Shown here: positions 1 through 14,889 of the stretch, one piece after another
Layout: each line of letters opens with the position of its first letter
How positions within the stretch are numbered: position 1 is the first letter of the stretch
DNA from: Ipomoea triloba
Lineage: Eukaryota; Streptophyta; Magnoliopsida; Solanales; Convolvulaceae
Length of the DNA: 64,000 bases
Direction of reading: 5' to 3'
Assembly (NCBI RefSeq): GCF_003576645.1
Contig: NC_044925.1
Location: 22,560,364 to 22,624,363 of the forward strand
Made by a program: the position numbers and the translations under genes
The notes under the pieces: model-generated
What the model saw: only the letters and a program-made list of their open reading frames with translations
Told to the model about the DNA's origin: nothing
The model's database searches: none

Positions 1-287
1 GTAAGAGTGCACTACTCCAGTTTGCGCTTATGAGCTTTACTAAACTCTCATTTGCTAACCTTATGGTGACCTTCAAACCTGTGACTATTAATGACATTGG
101 AAGGAATATTGATTGTCATGAAAATTTTTGGTGTTGGACAATATATGTGATTTCAATTGTTCACTGATTGTTTGCTATATATACTCCATGCATTTCTTTT
201 GTCCACTGATTGCTTACTATATATGCATAGGTTTTAGCTCTTCATAATTGATTTAATTTCATTGTCAAAATTCAATTTAATGCACAG

Positions 288-3200
288 ATGTTAATCAGAA
301 GGGTTTGTCCTTTGAGAAATGGAAGTGGTCAAGGCCAGATGTGAATACCTACACAATATTAGTCCTCGGCCTTGCAGCATTGTTGAGGGTCTCAGATGCA
401 CTTAAAATGATAGCTAAGGTCTGTCGAGTGGGAGTTTCTCCTGGGGAAGAGGTATGGTTTTGAATCTCTTGTTGCTTTTTATTACCATGAATCTCAGTGT
501 ACTAGAGCTTTTCTGTGTACCATAACTAGAATAGGTATGTTTTCTGATTGTCTTGATAGGGAATGATAGCAATATTGGCTTCCTCTTCCTCTAAACTAAT
601 CTCCAAGAATTAATGCAGGTCCCTTTTGGTAAGGTTGTGAAATGTCCAAGTTGCAGGGTTGCTGTAACTGTTGCTCAGCCACAACATGGTATCCAGGCAG
701 GCACTTAAGAGCTTGATGAATTGTAAATCTATTTGCAGTCATGATCTTTAAAATGCTTAGCTTGATTACAGACCTTCATATTTGAAATCTGTCTTTTGAA
801 GTTCAGTTTTCATTTTTGTGTCTGTTAAGGTTTGCATACAACCTGAAGGTGCATAAAAATAAGGCAATACAGGACACTTATTCATTTACTCCATATTTAT
901 TAAGAATTTAATGTTAACATATATACACGTACTTTACAAGTTATGAAAGTATCTAGAAGTTGTTCCATTATGTTACTTACCCCCTAAAATGAATATATTA
1001 GGTTATATGCAACTGTTTTCTGATGATTCCAGTCCATCTGTAAGTGTGAGGTTAGGCTATTTGCTGATGTACTTGAAGCATGTTTTTTGTAGTTTGCATT
1101 AGAACTCCACCAGCATGGCTATTTACTTGCTATATTGGCAAACTTTTACAGAGAATGCCAATATGCTCTTAGGTTAAGGCGTTAAGCTGTCGTGTGATAT
1201 CTTTTGATGGTTGCCATTTCACCTATTTGTGGGATTACTAAAAATTACACGACAGTCAAGATGCCTTTGTGTGCAACCATTAAAGAAAGCTGTATTCTCT
1301 TTGTTTATTTTTCCCTCCACTATGTAACACAAGAATGTGCTTCTGCAGATTGCATCCTGTTACAAGTGCCGCTACCAGTATGAGCTTGTTTCAGGCAATA
1401 TACTTCGCATAGAGTCAGAAGAAATCAGGTTGGATTTCTTTAGTTGCATTTACTTTTACTACTAATTCCTCCTGTCAAATTTCAGCGATGTACTTATAGT
1501 TACTTACACAGCTGAAGTTCTAGGTTTAGTGTCTAGACAGATGTGACGATTGCAGAACTATTCAGTTTGTATTACTGGAGCTGCTCCATATATTCTTTTA
1601 CGGAGTATTTGTTGTTCTTGCTCCATCCTATTTACCCTAGTGTGTATGGTGTTGATCCTGGGATATTCACTTTTTCTAAGGATCTCCTCCTGCCGAACGC
1701 AGCATGGGTGTACCTGCATGGAAACGAGGGCTAAAATTCCTGCAAATTAAGCAAGACATTCCAGCTGCTGTTCACTCCATTGTGGTACCTTTTTATCTTT
1801 TCAACTTCTATAATTAATTCTTTTGTTGTGTGTTATAACATTAGATGTGATATATTATCTGTCAGTTAGTCATAGATTTAGCTAATTATGCTGTACATAT
1901 CTGATATCACTATAAATTACAGCATAGAGTCCTGAGTTCATACTCTGACAACCTTTTCTCCTAAACTGTGGTGTTTGTAATGTTGTGGTTTCTTGTTTTG
2001 TACAAAAGTAACAAAACCAGTTAATCAAACTGCTGCTCTTTTTTTTCTTTTTTTTTTTTTCCCTAATTTAATGGATAATTCTTAAGACTGTTCTATGTAA
2101 TGCCCCATTACCATCATTCATTTTCTCCTCAAGTGATTTTTCAAACATCTCTAGCTGTATTATTTTTGCTTTTAACACAACTTTCACTGAAGGCTCTTCA
2201 TTTTCATTAATCATTTAAATTTTAAATACATCTACCAATTTAGACTGGTTTATTGGCATCCTCAGACATAATACTTTTCTTAGTTTTGTATAAACTTACC
2301 TGAAACCAATTTTATATGTTTTCAACTCAGGTGGAGACCCCATCTGGAATGGCACGAACACACAGATTTGCTACTGAGACAGTTGACCTTCCTGCTCAAG
2401 AAGGGGAGAGAGTGACCATTGCTCTAGCAGCACCATCAAATGTTTATAGAGAGATGGGTCCCTTTAAATTTAGTCCAAAGGACTCAAGCTTCTATGCTGG
2501 AGAACCTATGTGCCTGACAAACCATGTAGATGGCCGAGAATCACCATTGCTAAGAGCCCCCGAGAAAGATAAAGGCACATCTTTACTAAACCCCTCTCTA
2601 ATCTTCCCACTTGTTGCTGTATTTGCCACTGGAGATGCTGCCTCTGGGATGATAGATCCCAACTTGCCTCAGTTAATTTCAGTTGCTGCAGTTTCCTTGA
2701 TTGCAGTTGGGGCCACTCTAAACAATCTAGTACTTCCACAGTTAAGCAAGGTAACACATTTTCTGATCATCTAAAATCTACTGTGTATCAACTCATCTAG
2801 AAAGGCAGCTAGAGATTATTTGTTCCCTTAATAATCCATCTTGTTTTAAGACTAGAATAAGCGCTTCTAAATTCTTCTGTAATAAACATAGCAATGATTG
2901 ATCTGTCAAGAAATAATCTAGAATACCAATTAATTCTTTGTGTTCTATGTTGCATCAAATACTGCAAATTATAAGTTGAATATCTCAAAATGTTCTTATA
3001 CTGCCTAGTAACAGATATTCAATTTTCTTCTGGCGGCAGCTTCCTCAAAGATTAGTTAGTAGTATGGAGATCAGGCAACAACTTTTATCACAGTATGATG
3101 TGCTCCAATCTCGGATAAAGGAATTGAAAGGAACTGCTGAAAATGAGGTACTTTCTCTAATAATTTGTTTCCTTTTGTTGAATGTGTTAAACTTGGACTT

Positions 3201-4713
3201 AATGATATTGATTTTGTAAATTAGCTGTCAAATTAGTTTGGCTTGTATTGATTTGAACTGTCTTGCAGTGACAAGTGCAGTAATTCTGAATTAAATTCCA
3301 CCAGCTAATAACTTAATACCTTAACCAGTGACAGTTGTTCATTGGCGGAAATAAATCCATAAATCACTCTATATAAATTGATTCAAATTGTGAAATCACA
3401 AGATTGCGAAATTATTGTGAATAACTAAAGATTTCATCAAAGTCTTTGGCATCTGTTCTTTCGCCTTAGTCCACCGCTTTTACGATTTGTTTTATATCTC
3501 TTGGTGGTTACCCATTTAAAATCCCCAATATGCTGTGAGAGGTTGATAATGAACTACTCATGGTAAAGTGTCTAAGTATCTAAGTGGATGCACACAAGTG
3601 ACACAACAAATGCCTATTAAGATGGCCAAGTGTCTAAGTACTTACAAAATTTCAGTTAAGTGTACAAGTGTTTAAGTGTCCAAGGACTTAGCAGTGCAGC
3701 TACTTAGAATGGACACGGCCTTGGTTGATAACGTGCTAGTGCTACTATATAGGTTTGGATGTTGGCTCGCATGTGCCAGTTGGAGAACAAAATTTCTGCT
3801 GTTGGAGAACCTTCTTACAGGTAAAGGACTGTACAGTACGAATTCATGTGTTGAATAAATTATCAAATACTTTTCTGGTAAAATTATTGGAAACATTCCT
3901 CTTTAGTGCTCGGAAAAGCAGAGTGAAAAGGGTGCGCGAAAGCTTGGAAAGTTCCCTTAAGAAGAGGATAGAATTAATTGAAAGCTATGCAAGGGTATGT
4001 TACTGACACTACTGAATGATAATTCAATAACTTTTGATTTATCCATTCACCATTCTTACCGTATATGCATTTTAGATATCTTCGATGATTGAAATCGAGG
4101 TAGAGTTGGATTCGGATGTTCTTGCTGCTGAAGCAGCAAGCAATGTGGTAAGGATCTTTTTACCTTCGCTACTTCATTAAACACCAAATGCCGATTGTCA
4201 CTTGTCAGAAAATAAAGCGGTCTTTCATTTCTTTTTGGGTATTGGCTGGGGGGACCATCAATGTAGATAGTTGTACAAACTCGGGGCTCTATTGATGTTT
4301 CAATAAATAGTTACATCTTACAGCATTGCCTGATATTTCCATCCTTTGCTTATTGCTTTCTGCTCATGTGCAGGAAAGTATTGCTGATCAGATACAACAA
4401 ATCATGGAGCTTGAAAAGCTTGAAGAAGTATTCCTCATTTCATTTCATCATTTTACCAATTTATATTGGAAACTCTCTTAAATCCTAATATCTTGGAGAA
4501 ATCACTAAAAAAAATTGTCTGGGTGTGATCATTGCAGAATTAGTATAGTTTGAGCTGTATCTCTGATCTCCTTAACACATAGTTTAGTTGTAAATGAAAC
4601 TTCTGTTCTATCCCCTGTTGCAGAAATGGAGACTCCAAGCAGAGGCAAATGATGAGGCTGAAAGACTCCTTAGCTCTGAACCCTTGTCGGTGGAAAAGGT
4701 GCTAGACAGATAA
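288..4713 (+). CDS. conserved plastid-type membrane protein with zinc-ribbon-like motif (5' partial)
   Basis: Exons joined by hand: 288-451, 619-696, 1349-1428, 1703-1784, 2331-2750, 3040-3147, 3753-3820, 3907-3994, 4076-4147, 4374-4427, 4624-4713 (TAA). All phases agree, giving 433 residues after a split first codon; the N-terminus lies left of the window, which itself opens on GTAAGA, an intron donor. Visible in order: a PPR-like helix pair (TYTILVLGLAALLRVSDALK), a zinc-ribbon-like CPSC...CYKC pair about 30 residues apart, a beta-rich middle (VETPSGMARTHRFATETVDL), two hydrophobic segments (LIFPLVAVFATG and LPQLISVAAVSLIAVGATL), and a charged, probably coiled-coil C-terminal 150 residues. 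I recognise the type as a conserved plant protein annotated as uncharacterised and probably chloroplastic, but know no assigned function. Intron 2 needs a GC donor (CAG|GCAGGC at 697) to stay in frame. Confidence 0.82.
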
Positions 4714-5811
4714 CTGCTGTACATTCATACCCAAGGTATCTTAATTTATTTTTTCATTACTTACCGTGATTGTTACTCCATGTTTGACGTAGTCTAATTT
4801 TGACCGAATAAATGGTCAATGGTGGACCTTAAACCCTGTACCAGTTAGAATTGTGATTATCGTACCTTCATGCTAGGGTTGACCGACAAAATGGAGAAAT
4901 GGCGGCAAAATATTGAGATCCAGAGCGCTTGAAGTTTCTGATGTAAGTCCAGCTCTCCAACCCTGAAGATTAAATGTTAAAACATGGAAATCTTTGTTCG
5001 AGGATAGGTGTTTGTTCATACATGTTTTTGGTTGAAACTTTTTTTTTTTTTTTTAATTTTATTTTGTAACGAATGAATCTTAATGATACCAAAATTGAAT
5101 ACGTATAATTATTTTTCAGAATGTTTATATTTCGTTTTCAATTTATTTTAGTAGTCGGCATTGGGATTCACAAGGCCGTTGGCACTTGGCGGTACGTGTT
5201 CCTTTTAACCCTCTCCTCTGGTGGAGGCTTTGTTTGATTGAATAGTCAAACGAGGAGGGAGGGAGGTAGGGTAGCCTGCACTTTTCTCATCAATTTAACA
5301 GTTTTTGTGTCTTAGGTCACATGTGATGTGCGATTTTGTTTTTTAATATGGTTGGGACCTAAGAAAGGGAAAGTATAATTTAATGAAAAGAAAAGAACAG
5401 AATAATCTACTGTTCAACTTTTCACCTCAACAGCGAAGTTTCGCTGGAACAACAAGGAATTGTAACGACCAGGCATCACGCGGCCAAGTTAAAACCAAAT
5501 ATACATATATTTTAATCATTACACATATATAGTTTCGCTTTCATTAAATGTTTTAAAAAGGAAGAATTTCTGTAGCCTTAATTTCATCAGAGATACCAAA
5601 AAAAGGAAAGTTTTAAAGCTAAGAAAATGAAAAATTGGTTACAGAGTGGGAGAAATTGAATGAATTCGTGAGAAAGTTGGAAAGAAGATTCTGAGGGCGG
5701 AATGGGATTTGGTAAATTTCCAGTAGTGGGACATCCCCAAACCTGGGTACAAGGAAGTCACTGCCAATTATTGCGAATTCCGGAATTGCGAATAACCGAC
5801 ACCAATACGAT
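4714..5811. other. 3' UTR and intergenic spacer
   Basis: Downstream of the first gene's stop. AT-rich, with short A and T runs and no convincing coding exon, RNA gene or terminal-repeat element. The first 250 bases may include a 3' UTR intron (GTATCT at 4736), but this cannot be settled without transcripts. Confidence 0.4.
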
Positions 5812-5823
5812 ACGTGTGGGCCC
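5812..5823 (+). promoter_or_regulatory. GTGGGCCC (TCP / site II-like) motif upstream of UGE
   Basis: ACGTGTGGGCCC combines an ACGTG core with GTGGGCCC, a sequence recognised by TCP transcription factors in plants. It lies about 600 bases upstream of the UGE start codon, in the only plausible promoter interval. A motif match only. Confidence 0.3.
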
Positions 5824-6418
5824 CCATCTGTCATGTTATTCTTCTTCTTCCAGTTCGCATGGCTTTTGTTTTGTTTTGTTTCATATTAACCAATAACAAA
5901 TTCGAAAACCCAAAAAGAAAAGAAAATAAAATTAAAATTTAAAAAAAATGAAATTTGAAATTAAATAGAAGAAACTGAATGCAGTTAGTTTTGCAGTGTG
6001 CATTTGCAACCACTGTCTAACGAATCCCTCGGATCAGAGTTTGGGGGATCACCAATGCCGTTATGCATTTATACGCGGTTTAGCTAGAGATTGAATCCAC
6101 CATTCTAACCACAATGCCCTCGTAAACGATCTTCCAAGGCCACGACGATCCCCCGCTGCAAACCCCTCCGGCGACGCCCTCTTTCTCCTTCATTTCTCTT
6201 CGTCTCATCCCAATATTTCCCTTTCTGCTGCATTGTATACGGTGGGCACGAACTCATCTTTTTTCGGCTCTCATTCTTTCTCAAAAGCGTCAATTCTCGA
6301 ATTCCATTCTCAAATACCCAGATCGGAAGTTGGAGAATTCTCATTACCCGGGATTAGTTTCTTACCCAAGCTACACTTTTATAGCTTTTATTCTTTGGTT
6401 CTTGGATTCTTTGAAGCA

Positions 6419-9756
<3,338 letters not shown>

Positions 9757-10101
9757 ATATGGTGGCATCGCCGGCTATTGTTAGACATTAGAAATATGGG
9801 CGGAGGGAGGAAACTGAGAGGAGGAATGCTTCATATTTCTTTCTTTTCTTTTTTTCTTTCCCTAGCCTGATGATAGTTCAATTCTTTTCCAATTCAATTC
9901 AATTCATTCATTGATTAGTTAAGTGACATGCATAAATAATAAATAAATAAATAGAATATATAGTTGAGTATTGATGCGTGTCGCGGCATAATAACTTATT
10001 GTCTTCAACCACTTTTATCTATATCCAAAAATTTTGGTGCACCATTCATCCTTTACATTTCATTTCTCCTTTTCTGTTTAACCCACCCTTAAACACCCTT
10101 A
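9757..10101. other. UGE 3' UTR and spacer
   Basis: Contains CT/TTTC-rich tracts, repeated AATTC units near 9890 and a short (AAAT)n run near 9935. No other feature seen. Confidence 0.4.
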
Positions 10102-10382
10102 ACACTTTTGGTTCGCTAAAAAATATTTGAAAAAAATGAAAGTCAAATTTCATGAAAAATAAATTATCAGAAAAATAGATTCTATTGTTTGCTTTGTGGA
10201 AAGTAAATTACGGAATATGAATTCTATTGTTTGGTTAAGTTTGGAATGAAAGGAATAATTAGTATAATAACATATCCTATACAATAATAATAATATGAAT
10301 AATTAATAAAGTATGGTGAGGACAAAATTGTCATACTAATTTTCCATGGAAAACAAAATAAGGTTTGCTACGAAAATGTTTT

Positions 10383-11494
10383 GAGTTAATACATAAAATT
10401 GTCCTCGACGTTTTTCTCAATTTTGTCCTAAACGACTTTGGTGTCATAAACTGGTCCCAGACAAATTATCCTTCGTTAGTTTAGGGCGTTCAGTCCAGGG
10501 ATAATATAGTCATTTCATCAAAACATGCTACCTTCATTAATGTCAGACACCACCGCCGGACCTTGCTACTACCGCCATAAGTTGCTCGTCGCCGGAAAAA
10601 GGGGGGGAGGTCGCCACTGCTGGTGGTTGCTGCTACGCCGGTTCTGATCACACTGCCGGCTAACACCAAGAGAGGGAGAAAGGTTGCGGTGTGGAGGAGA
10701 GAGCTTCTAACGAGAGAGAGAAGAGAAGGGGACGGGGACATGGCTGCTGCTCGGTCTTCGCTCACCGCAGGTGCGGCTTCGCAGAGGGAGGTCGCCGCTG
10801 CCACCGCCTCGCCACGACGATCCACCGGTGCTTCCCGTCGCTAGTTACCGGAGTGGTCCTTGTGGTTCTGCGATGCTTCCTTAGGGTTTTTTTGTTGGGC
10901 GAATTTACTTAGCAAAATTGATTCTCAGTTTCGCGATGGATGTACTTCACTGCCAAGTAAATTTGAATCCTTATTTTGGTGCAAGAAAATATGCAGTAAT
11001 TCTTATGTAATTATTGTCCTCACTCCTCAGATTAACTTCACTGCAAATTGGGCAAACTATGGACATGTAGGAAGGTAAGAGGCCCACCACCCTGATTACT
11101 TGCCAAACTATGCTTAATAGTGGCATCATTTTTAGCTATTCCATATGTTTCTGTACCAATTTTTCTCAGGGTGCTGCGCCGTTTAACCACACAGTGGAAG
11201 AGTATAGATGTTGTTGAATCAGTTGGTGTTGCTGGAAAGTCTGATCCCAAACAGACTGTCAAGTATTTCAGATTGGAGGTAAAACGCGGTGGAATAAAGC
11301 TAAGGAGGCGAAGAAGACCTAAAATGGAAATGACTATATTATCCCTAGACTTAAAGCCCTTTTGACAACTAAACTAATGGAGGACAATTTTGAGTGATAA
11401 CACTAAAGTCTGGGATCACTTTATGACACCAAAGTCGTTTAGGACAAAATTGAGAAAAACCACTATAGTCGAGGACAATTTTGGGTATTAACTC
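10383..11494. mobile_element. Pack-MULE-like element with captured gene fragment
   Basis: It begins GAGTTAATAC and ends GTATTAACTC, flanked on both sides by the identical 10-mer AAAATGTTTT (10373-10382 and 11495-11504). Terminal inverted repeats extend imperfectly for about 130-160 bases (10383-10515 against roughly 11340-11494). Long TIRs with a 9-11 bp duplication are the signature of Mutator-like elements. The interior has no transposase; instead it carries a GC-rich block (10530-10850) and gene-derived sequence (10900-11300). It is therefore non-autonomous and of the gene-fragment-carrying (Pack-MULE) kind. Confidence 0.85.
11031..11278 (+). pseudogene. captured two-exon gene fragment inside the MULE
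   Basis: A piece reading INFTANWANYGHVGR ends at donor GGAAG|GTAAGA (11075). Acceptor CTCAG (11169) opens VLRRLTTQWKSIDVVESVGV and continues to VKYFRLE at about 11278. The splice phase is consistent, so genomic DNA with its intron was captured. I do not recognise the donor gene. Reading continues into TIR sequence (ending MTILSLDLKPF), so any product would be chimeric. Confidence 0.55.
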
Positions 11495-11829
11495 AAAATG
11501 TTTTCCTCATTGTTAAGGACAACTATTTCCAATGGAAATTGGTTTCCATCCATCCAAACACCCCCTTATAATTTGTAATTGCTATATCATGGGTCATGGT
11601 TGACTTTGCATTATGGATTATGCTTAACAGATTATTTACTTGTAAATAAATTACATACACATAATATGTTAACTACATATATTATTTGCATTTAACATAA
11701 TTTATTTAAGGTGGACCTTGGCCCGTGATATAAATAATTTACTTTATCATAATATCATGTGCAAATAATACCTATTACGAATACTTGTTAATTGCAAAAA
11801 TTAAAACTCAAATTCTATAATAAATATAA

Positions 11830-11915
11830 TTAGCACGTGACGGTTGTTATGTTATGGACCTACGTCCACCTTTATAAGATGGACCGGGTCCATAGCATAA
11901 TTTGTCGGTATTTGA
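11830..11915. repeat. fragment of the GGTCCAT-type TIR repeat
   Basis: Contains tggacctacgtccacc and gatggaccgggtccatagca, the same terminal motif as the elements at 41310-41700 and 61560-61755. Only short arms are visible here. Confidence 0.4.
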
Positions 11916-12017
11916 TAGCAGTAGTATTCTCTAAAGGCCCATAAACCATTTTTTCATCATTTTAGTTTGTTGCCAATCCAGAAATCCAATCTAACCCCTG
12001 AGGGTTGAGGCAAATTA

Positions 12018-12755
12018 TACCGTGCACCACGGTGCACATAGCAATGTGCACCACGTACTTAAACGATGTCGTTTTGAGTATTATAAACTAATTGTCCTTT
12101 TTTTGGAAATCATGTTTCCCGTTTCGGCCGGTCTCTGTATTTATGTTAATATTCTGTGTATTTCAGGCAATCATTCTGTGTATTCTAGGCAACCGTTCTG
12201 TGCATTCTAGGCAACCGTTCTGTGTATTCTAGGCAACCGTTATGTGTATTCATGTTAGTAACACATGTTATGATGTGTTTGTGCATTCGAATGTTTAGGA
12301 GGATGAGTTCTGTGTATTTTGTGTCAATATTATGTGTATTCATGTTATTAACACAGGTTGTGATGTATTTGTGCATTCGAATGTTAGGAGGATGAGTTCT
12401 GTGTATTTTGTGTCAATATTCTATGTATTCTGGGCAAATATTATGTGTATTCTAGGCAAACGTTCTATGTATTCTATATAATGATTATGTGTATTATAGA
12501 TAATGAATTTCCTGGAGTCATTCGCGTCCACGTCCGCGTCCACTAACATCTGTGTATTTTGTGTCAATATTCTGTGTATTATGGGCAAACATTCTGTGTA
12601 TTCTAGGCAAACGTTCTGTGTATTCTAGATAATGGTTATGTGTATTATAGATAATGAATTCCCTTGAGTCATTCGCGTCCGCGTCCACTAACACCGAAAC
12701 GATGTCGTTTTACGTACGTGGTGCACATTGCTATGTGTACCGTGGTGCAGGGTAT
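12018..12755. mobile_element. TIR element with internal minisatellite
   Basis: Left arm TTATACCGTGCACCACGG... near 12015 is inverted at ...CCGTGGTGCAGGGTATAA near 12757. Both arms share GCACATAGCAATGTGCACCACGTA and then AACGATGTCGTTTT, about 55 bases in all. The interior (about 12140-12660) is a degenerate array of 18-22 base units of the form TTCTGTGTATTCTAGGCAAC. No transposase. The superfamily is unclear because I could not find a clean target duplication. Confidence 0.7.
12140..12660. repeat. minisatellite of TCTGTGTATTCTAGGCAA units
   Basis: Degenerate tandem array inside the TIR element. It also shows a higher-order duplication of about 120 bases (GTGCATTCGAATGTT...GAGTTCTGTGTATT at about 12280 and 12370) and a second one (ATGTGTATTATAGATAATGAAT at about 12485 and 12635). 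Confidence 0.7.
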
Positions 12756-12756
12756 A

Positions 12757-13197
12757 ACGATGGGAGGGTTGAGAGTGGGGCCTTGGGTGTGTCGAGAGAT
12801 TTTCAGGATTTACCGATTTTTTTAAGGATAAATTAAAGTTAGTTTTAATTTATTTTTTAATAATATTAAATTTAATATTAGTATATAAAATTTATAAGTA
12901 AAAAAAAAAATTGGGTAAAATGGGACATATGTAAATATGTTATCATTGATTTCAAAATTTGATGAGTTTTAAAAGTTTAACCATAGTTTTTGTGTGAATG
13001 AAAACTTGAACAAGCAAACAAAAATAGATTATAAATCTAATAATTTTATTAGAAAATAGAAATTGCAAAAGTGTTTTTTACATAGGACCAAATTAAAATT
13101 TTGTTTTATGTAAGGGACTAAAAATTAATTAAAAAAAAAGTTGGAACATTTGACAATGAAGTTAATACTCAATTTAGTGCTTGACTAGAGTGATTAA
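12757..13197. other. AT-rich spacer
   Basis: No coding exon or bounded element seen. Confidence 0.4.
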
Positions 13198-13470
13198 ATT
13201 TTTTGTTCTTAATTATGTCCTCAACTTTGATGATTTTATTCAATTGAGTCATAGATAGCTTGGTATTTTCACCGCTATTATATCTAATTTAGTTCTCGAC
13301 TATAATAATTTTATCCAAGTTAGCCTTCGACTATAATAGTTTTACTCAATTTAGTCATTGATTCAAATTGTCAAGAACTCAATTGAGTAAACCATCAAAG
13401 TTGAGTATCTAATTAAACACAAAAAGCAATTTAAAATTAAATTGAGAAAAATTAGTATAGTCGTTAAATA
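13198..13470. repeat. inverted-repeat element (TCAACTTTGATG arms)
   Basis: tcctcaactttgatgatttt near 13219 is inverted as accatcaaagttgag near 13395, with ATTCAATTGAGTC opposite CTCAATTGAGTAA. Between the arms are tandem-like CAATTTAGTC/TCGACTATAATAGTTTTA units. A short non-autonomous TIR element is likely; the ends are approximate. Confidence 0.5.
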
Positions 13471-13478
13471 AATTATAG

Positions 13479-14301
13479 TTAATACCACAAATGATCCTCT
13501 GCCTATTGCGGTAGTACTCCTTTTAGTCATCGACTTTTAATTCGACCACAAATGGTCCTCTGACTTTCATTTTTTACCACAAATAGTTCTCTATTAAAAT
13601 TTTTGTTAAATATGTGCTAAATTTAGGGGTTTTATCGTCAAATTGATATATATAATGATCATAAATAAAAATGTTTAGAATTTTTCACCAACAAACATAA
13701 TTGAAACAATTAACAAATATAAATACTCCTAAATAAAAAGACAATACACCTTATTATCGTAATTATGCGTACAAAATGAAGATTTAATATTAGAGCTATC
13801 TGTTTTAATTTAACCAACAAATTAAAATGGAAGAAACTTTTTTCAAGAACTTTGCTTCCATCATCTTCATGGTTGTTCATACATGGCCGGTTAATAGTTT
13901 TCACTCTTCATTAATCGATCAAACATTTTGTTTGAGAAATAACTGAAGGCCGCCACCATTGAATTAATATAATTAATCAAGTACAAATTGTGAACATTAA
14001 TCATGGATTTTTATTTAATTTGATTATTTATGTAATTTGTCACGTCCATTTTGTCTTTATATTTATTAACTCAATGTTTATTAATGTTTGAAATTAATTA
14101 TGTTGTCATATAATTCTAAAAAAGAAGTAATCATAATAATATTAATCAATTTTACGATATTACCCCTAGATTTAACACCTATTTAACAGAAATTTTAACA
14201 GATGACTATTTGTGGTAAAAAATAAAAGTCAAAGGACCAGAATTGAAAGTCGATAACTAAAAGAAGTACTAGCCCAATAGTCAGGGGATTGGTATTAACT
14301 C
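13479..14301. mobile_element. TIR element (MITE/MULE-like) with about 165-base arms
   Basis: The left arm starts GTTAATACCACAAATGATCC and contains TTTTACCACAAATAG; the right arm ends with the inverse (CTATTTGTGGTAAAA ... GGATTGGTATTAAC). The arms run about 13479-13650 and 14145-14301. The AT-rich interior of about 500 bases encodes nothing recognisable. Confidence 0.72.
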
Positions 14302-14345
14302 AATAAATTAGGTATTAATTCAATAAATTAGGTATTAATTGTTGA

Positions 14346-14865
14346 GTCATTTTCATTTTTCGTTCTATTGTTATTGGGACATTGCCAATTTTAGTCCACT
14401 TCATTAATTTTTGCCACATTGCGGCCAGTCTTATTTAGTCCTTATCACTTTTAGTCCACCGTTAAAATTTTCATCAAATGGTCGTCCTAAACAAGAGTAT
14501 TTTTGGTCTTTTCATGTTTTGGTCATCTCCTTGACCCTTTGCAGTGGTTTTCCTTACACATTTTGATCCAATGAAGAGGTCTAGCGAAAGTCATGTGAGC
14601 CACATTACAAAGCTATGGCTTTTGTCGGACCTCTTTATTGGATGAAAATGTGTAAGGAAAACTACTGCAAAGGGTTAAGGTGATGATCAAAGCATGAAAA
14701 GACCAAAATACCCCTGTTTTGGACGGTTATTTGACACAAATTTTAACGGTGGACTAAAAGTGGCAAGGACTAAATAAGACTGGTCGCAATGTGACAAAAA
14801 TTAATGAAATGGACTAAAATTGATAATGCATTAATAACAATAGGACCAAAAATGGAAATGACTTT
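14346..14865. mobile_element. foldback-type MITE, nearly one complete hairpin
   Basis: The left half (GTCATTTTCATTTTTCGTTC...) and right half (...ACCAAAAATGGAAATGAC) are inverted complements over about 230 bases each, meeting near 14610 with little loop. Shared blocks include TTAGTCCACCGTTAAAAT, TTTGGTCTTTTCATG and TTTTCCTTACACATTTT. It lies directly upstream of the lipase transcript. Confidence 0.8.
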
Positions 14866-14889
14866 GTTTGACCATGTTTCCAAGCAAGA

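Larger units (their letters stand above)
10102..11565. mobile_element. Tourist-like (PIF/Harbinger) MITE split by a nested insertion
   Basis: The left end starts after TTA (10099-10101) with ACACTTTTGGTTCGCT; the right end is the inverted CCATCCAAACACCCCC followed by TTA (11566-11568). A TTA/TAA target duplication and a GTTTGGTT-type terminus are typical of Tourist elements. The arms match a second copy at 61085-61527. Without the nested 1,112-bp element and its extra 10-bp duplication the MITE would be about 342 bp. Confidence 0.78.

Noticed and set aside
6233..6418. Extended N-terminus of UGE from an upstream in-frame ATG
   Set aside because: Family members start at the [14 protein letters not shown] position; the upstream segment looks like 5' UTR (CT-rich) and would place 62 extra residues before the NAD site.
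10490..10825. GC-rich 111-residue minus-strand frame in the MULE
   Set aside because: Alanine/serine low complexity that runs into the TIR; opposite frames are equally open. Treated as captured or compositional sequence, not a gene.
12140..12660. CRISPR-like regular repeats
   Set aside because: Units are contiguous and degenerate without unique spacers, in a plant nuclear context; it is a minisatellite.
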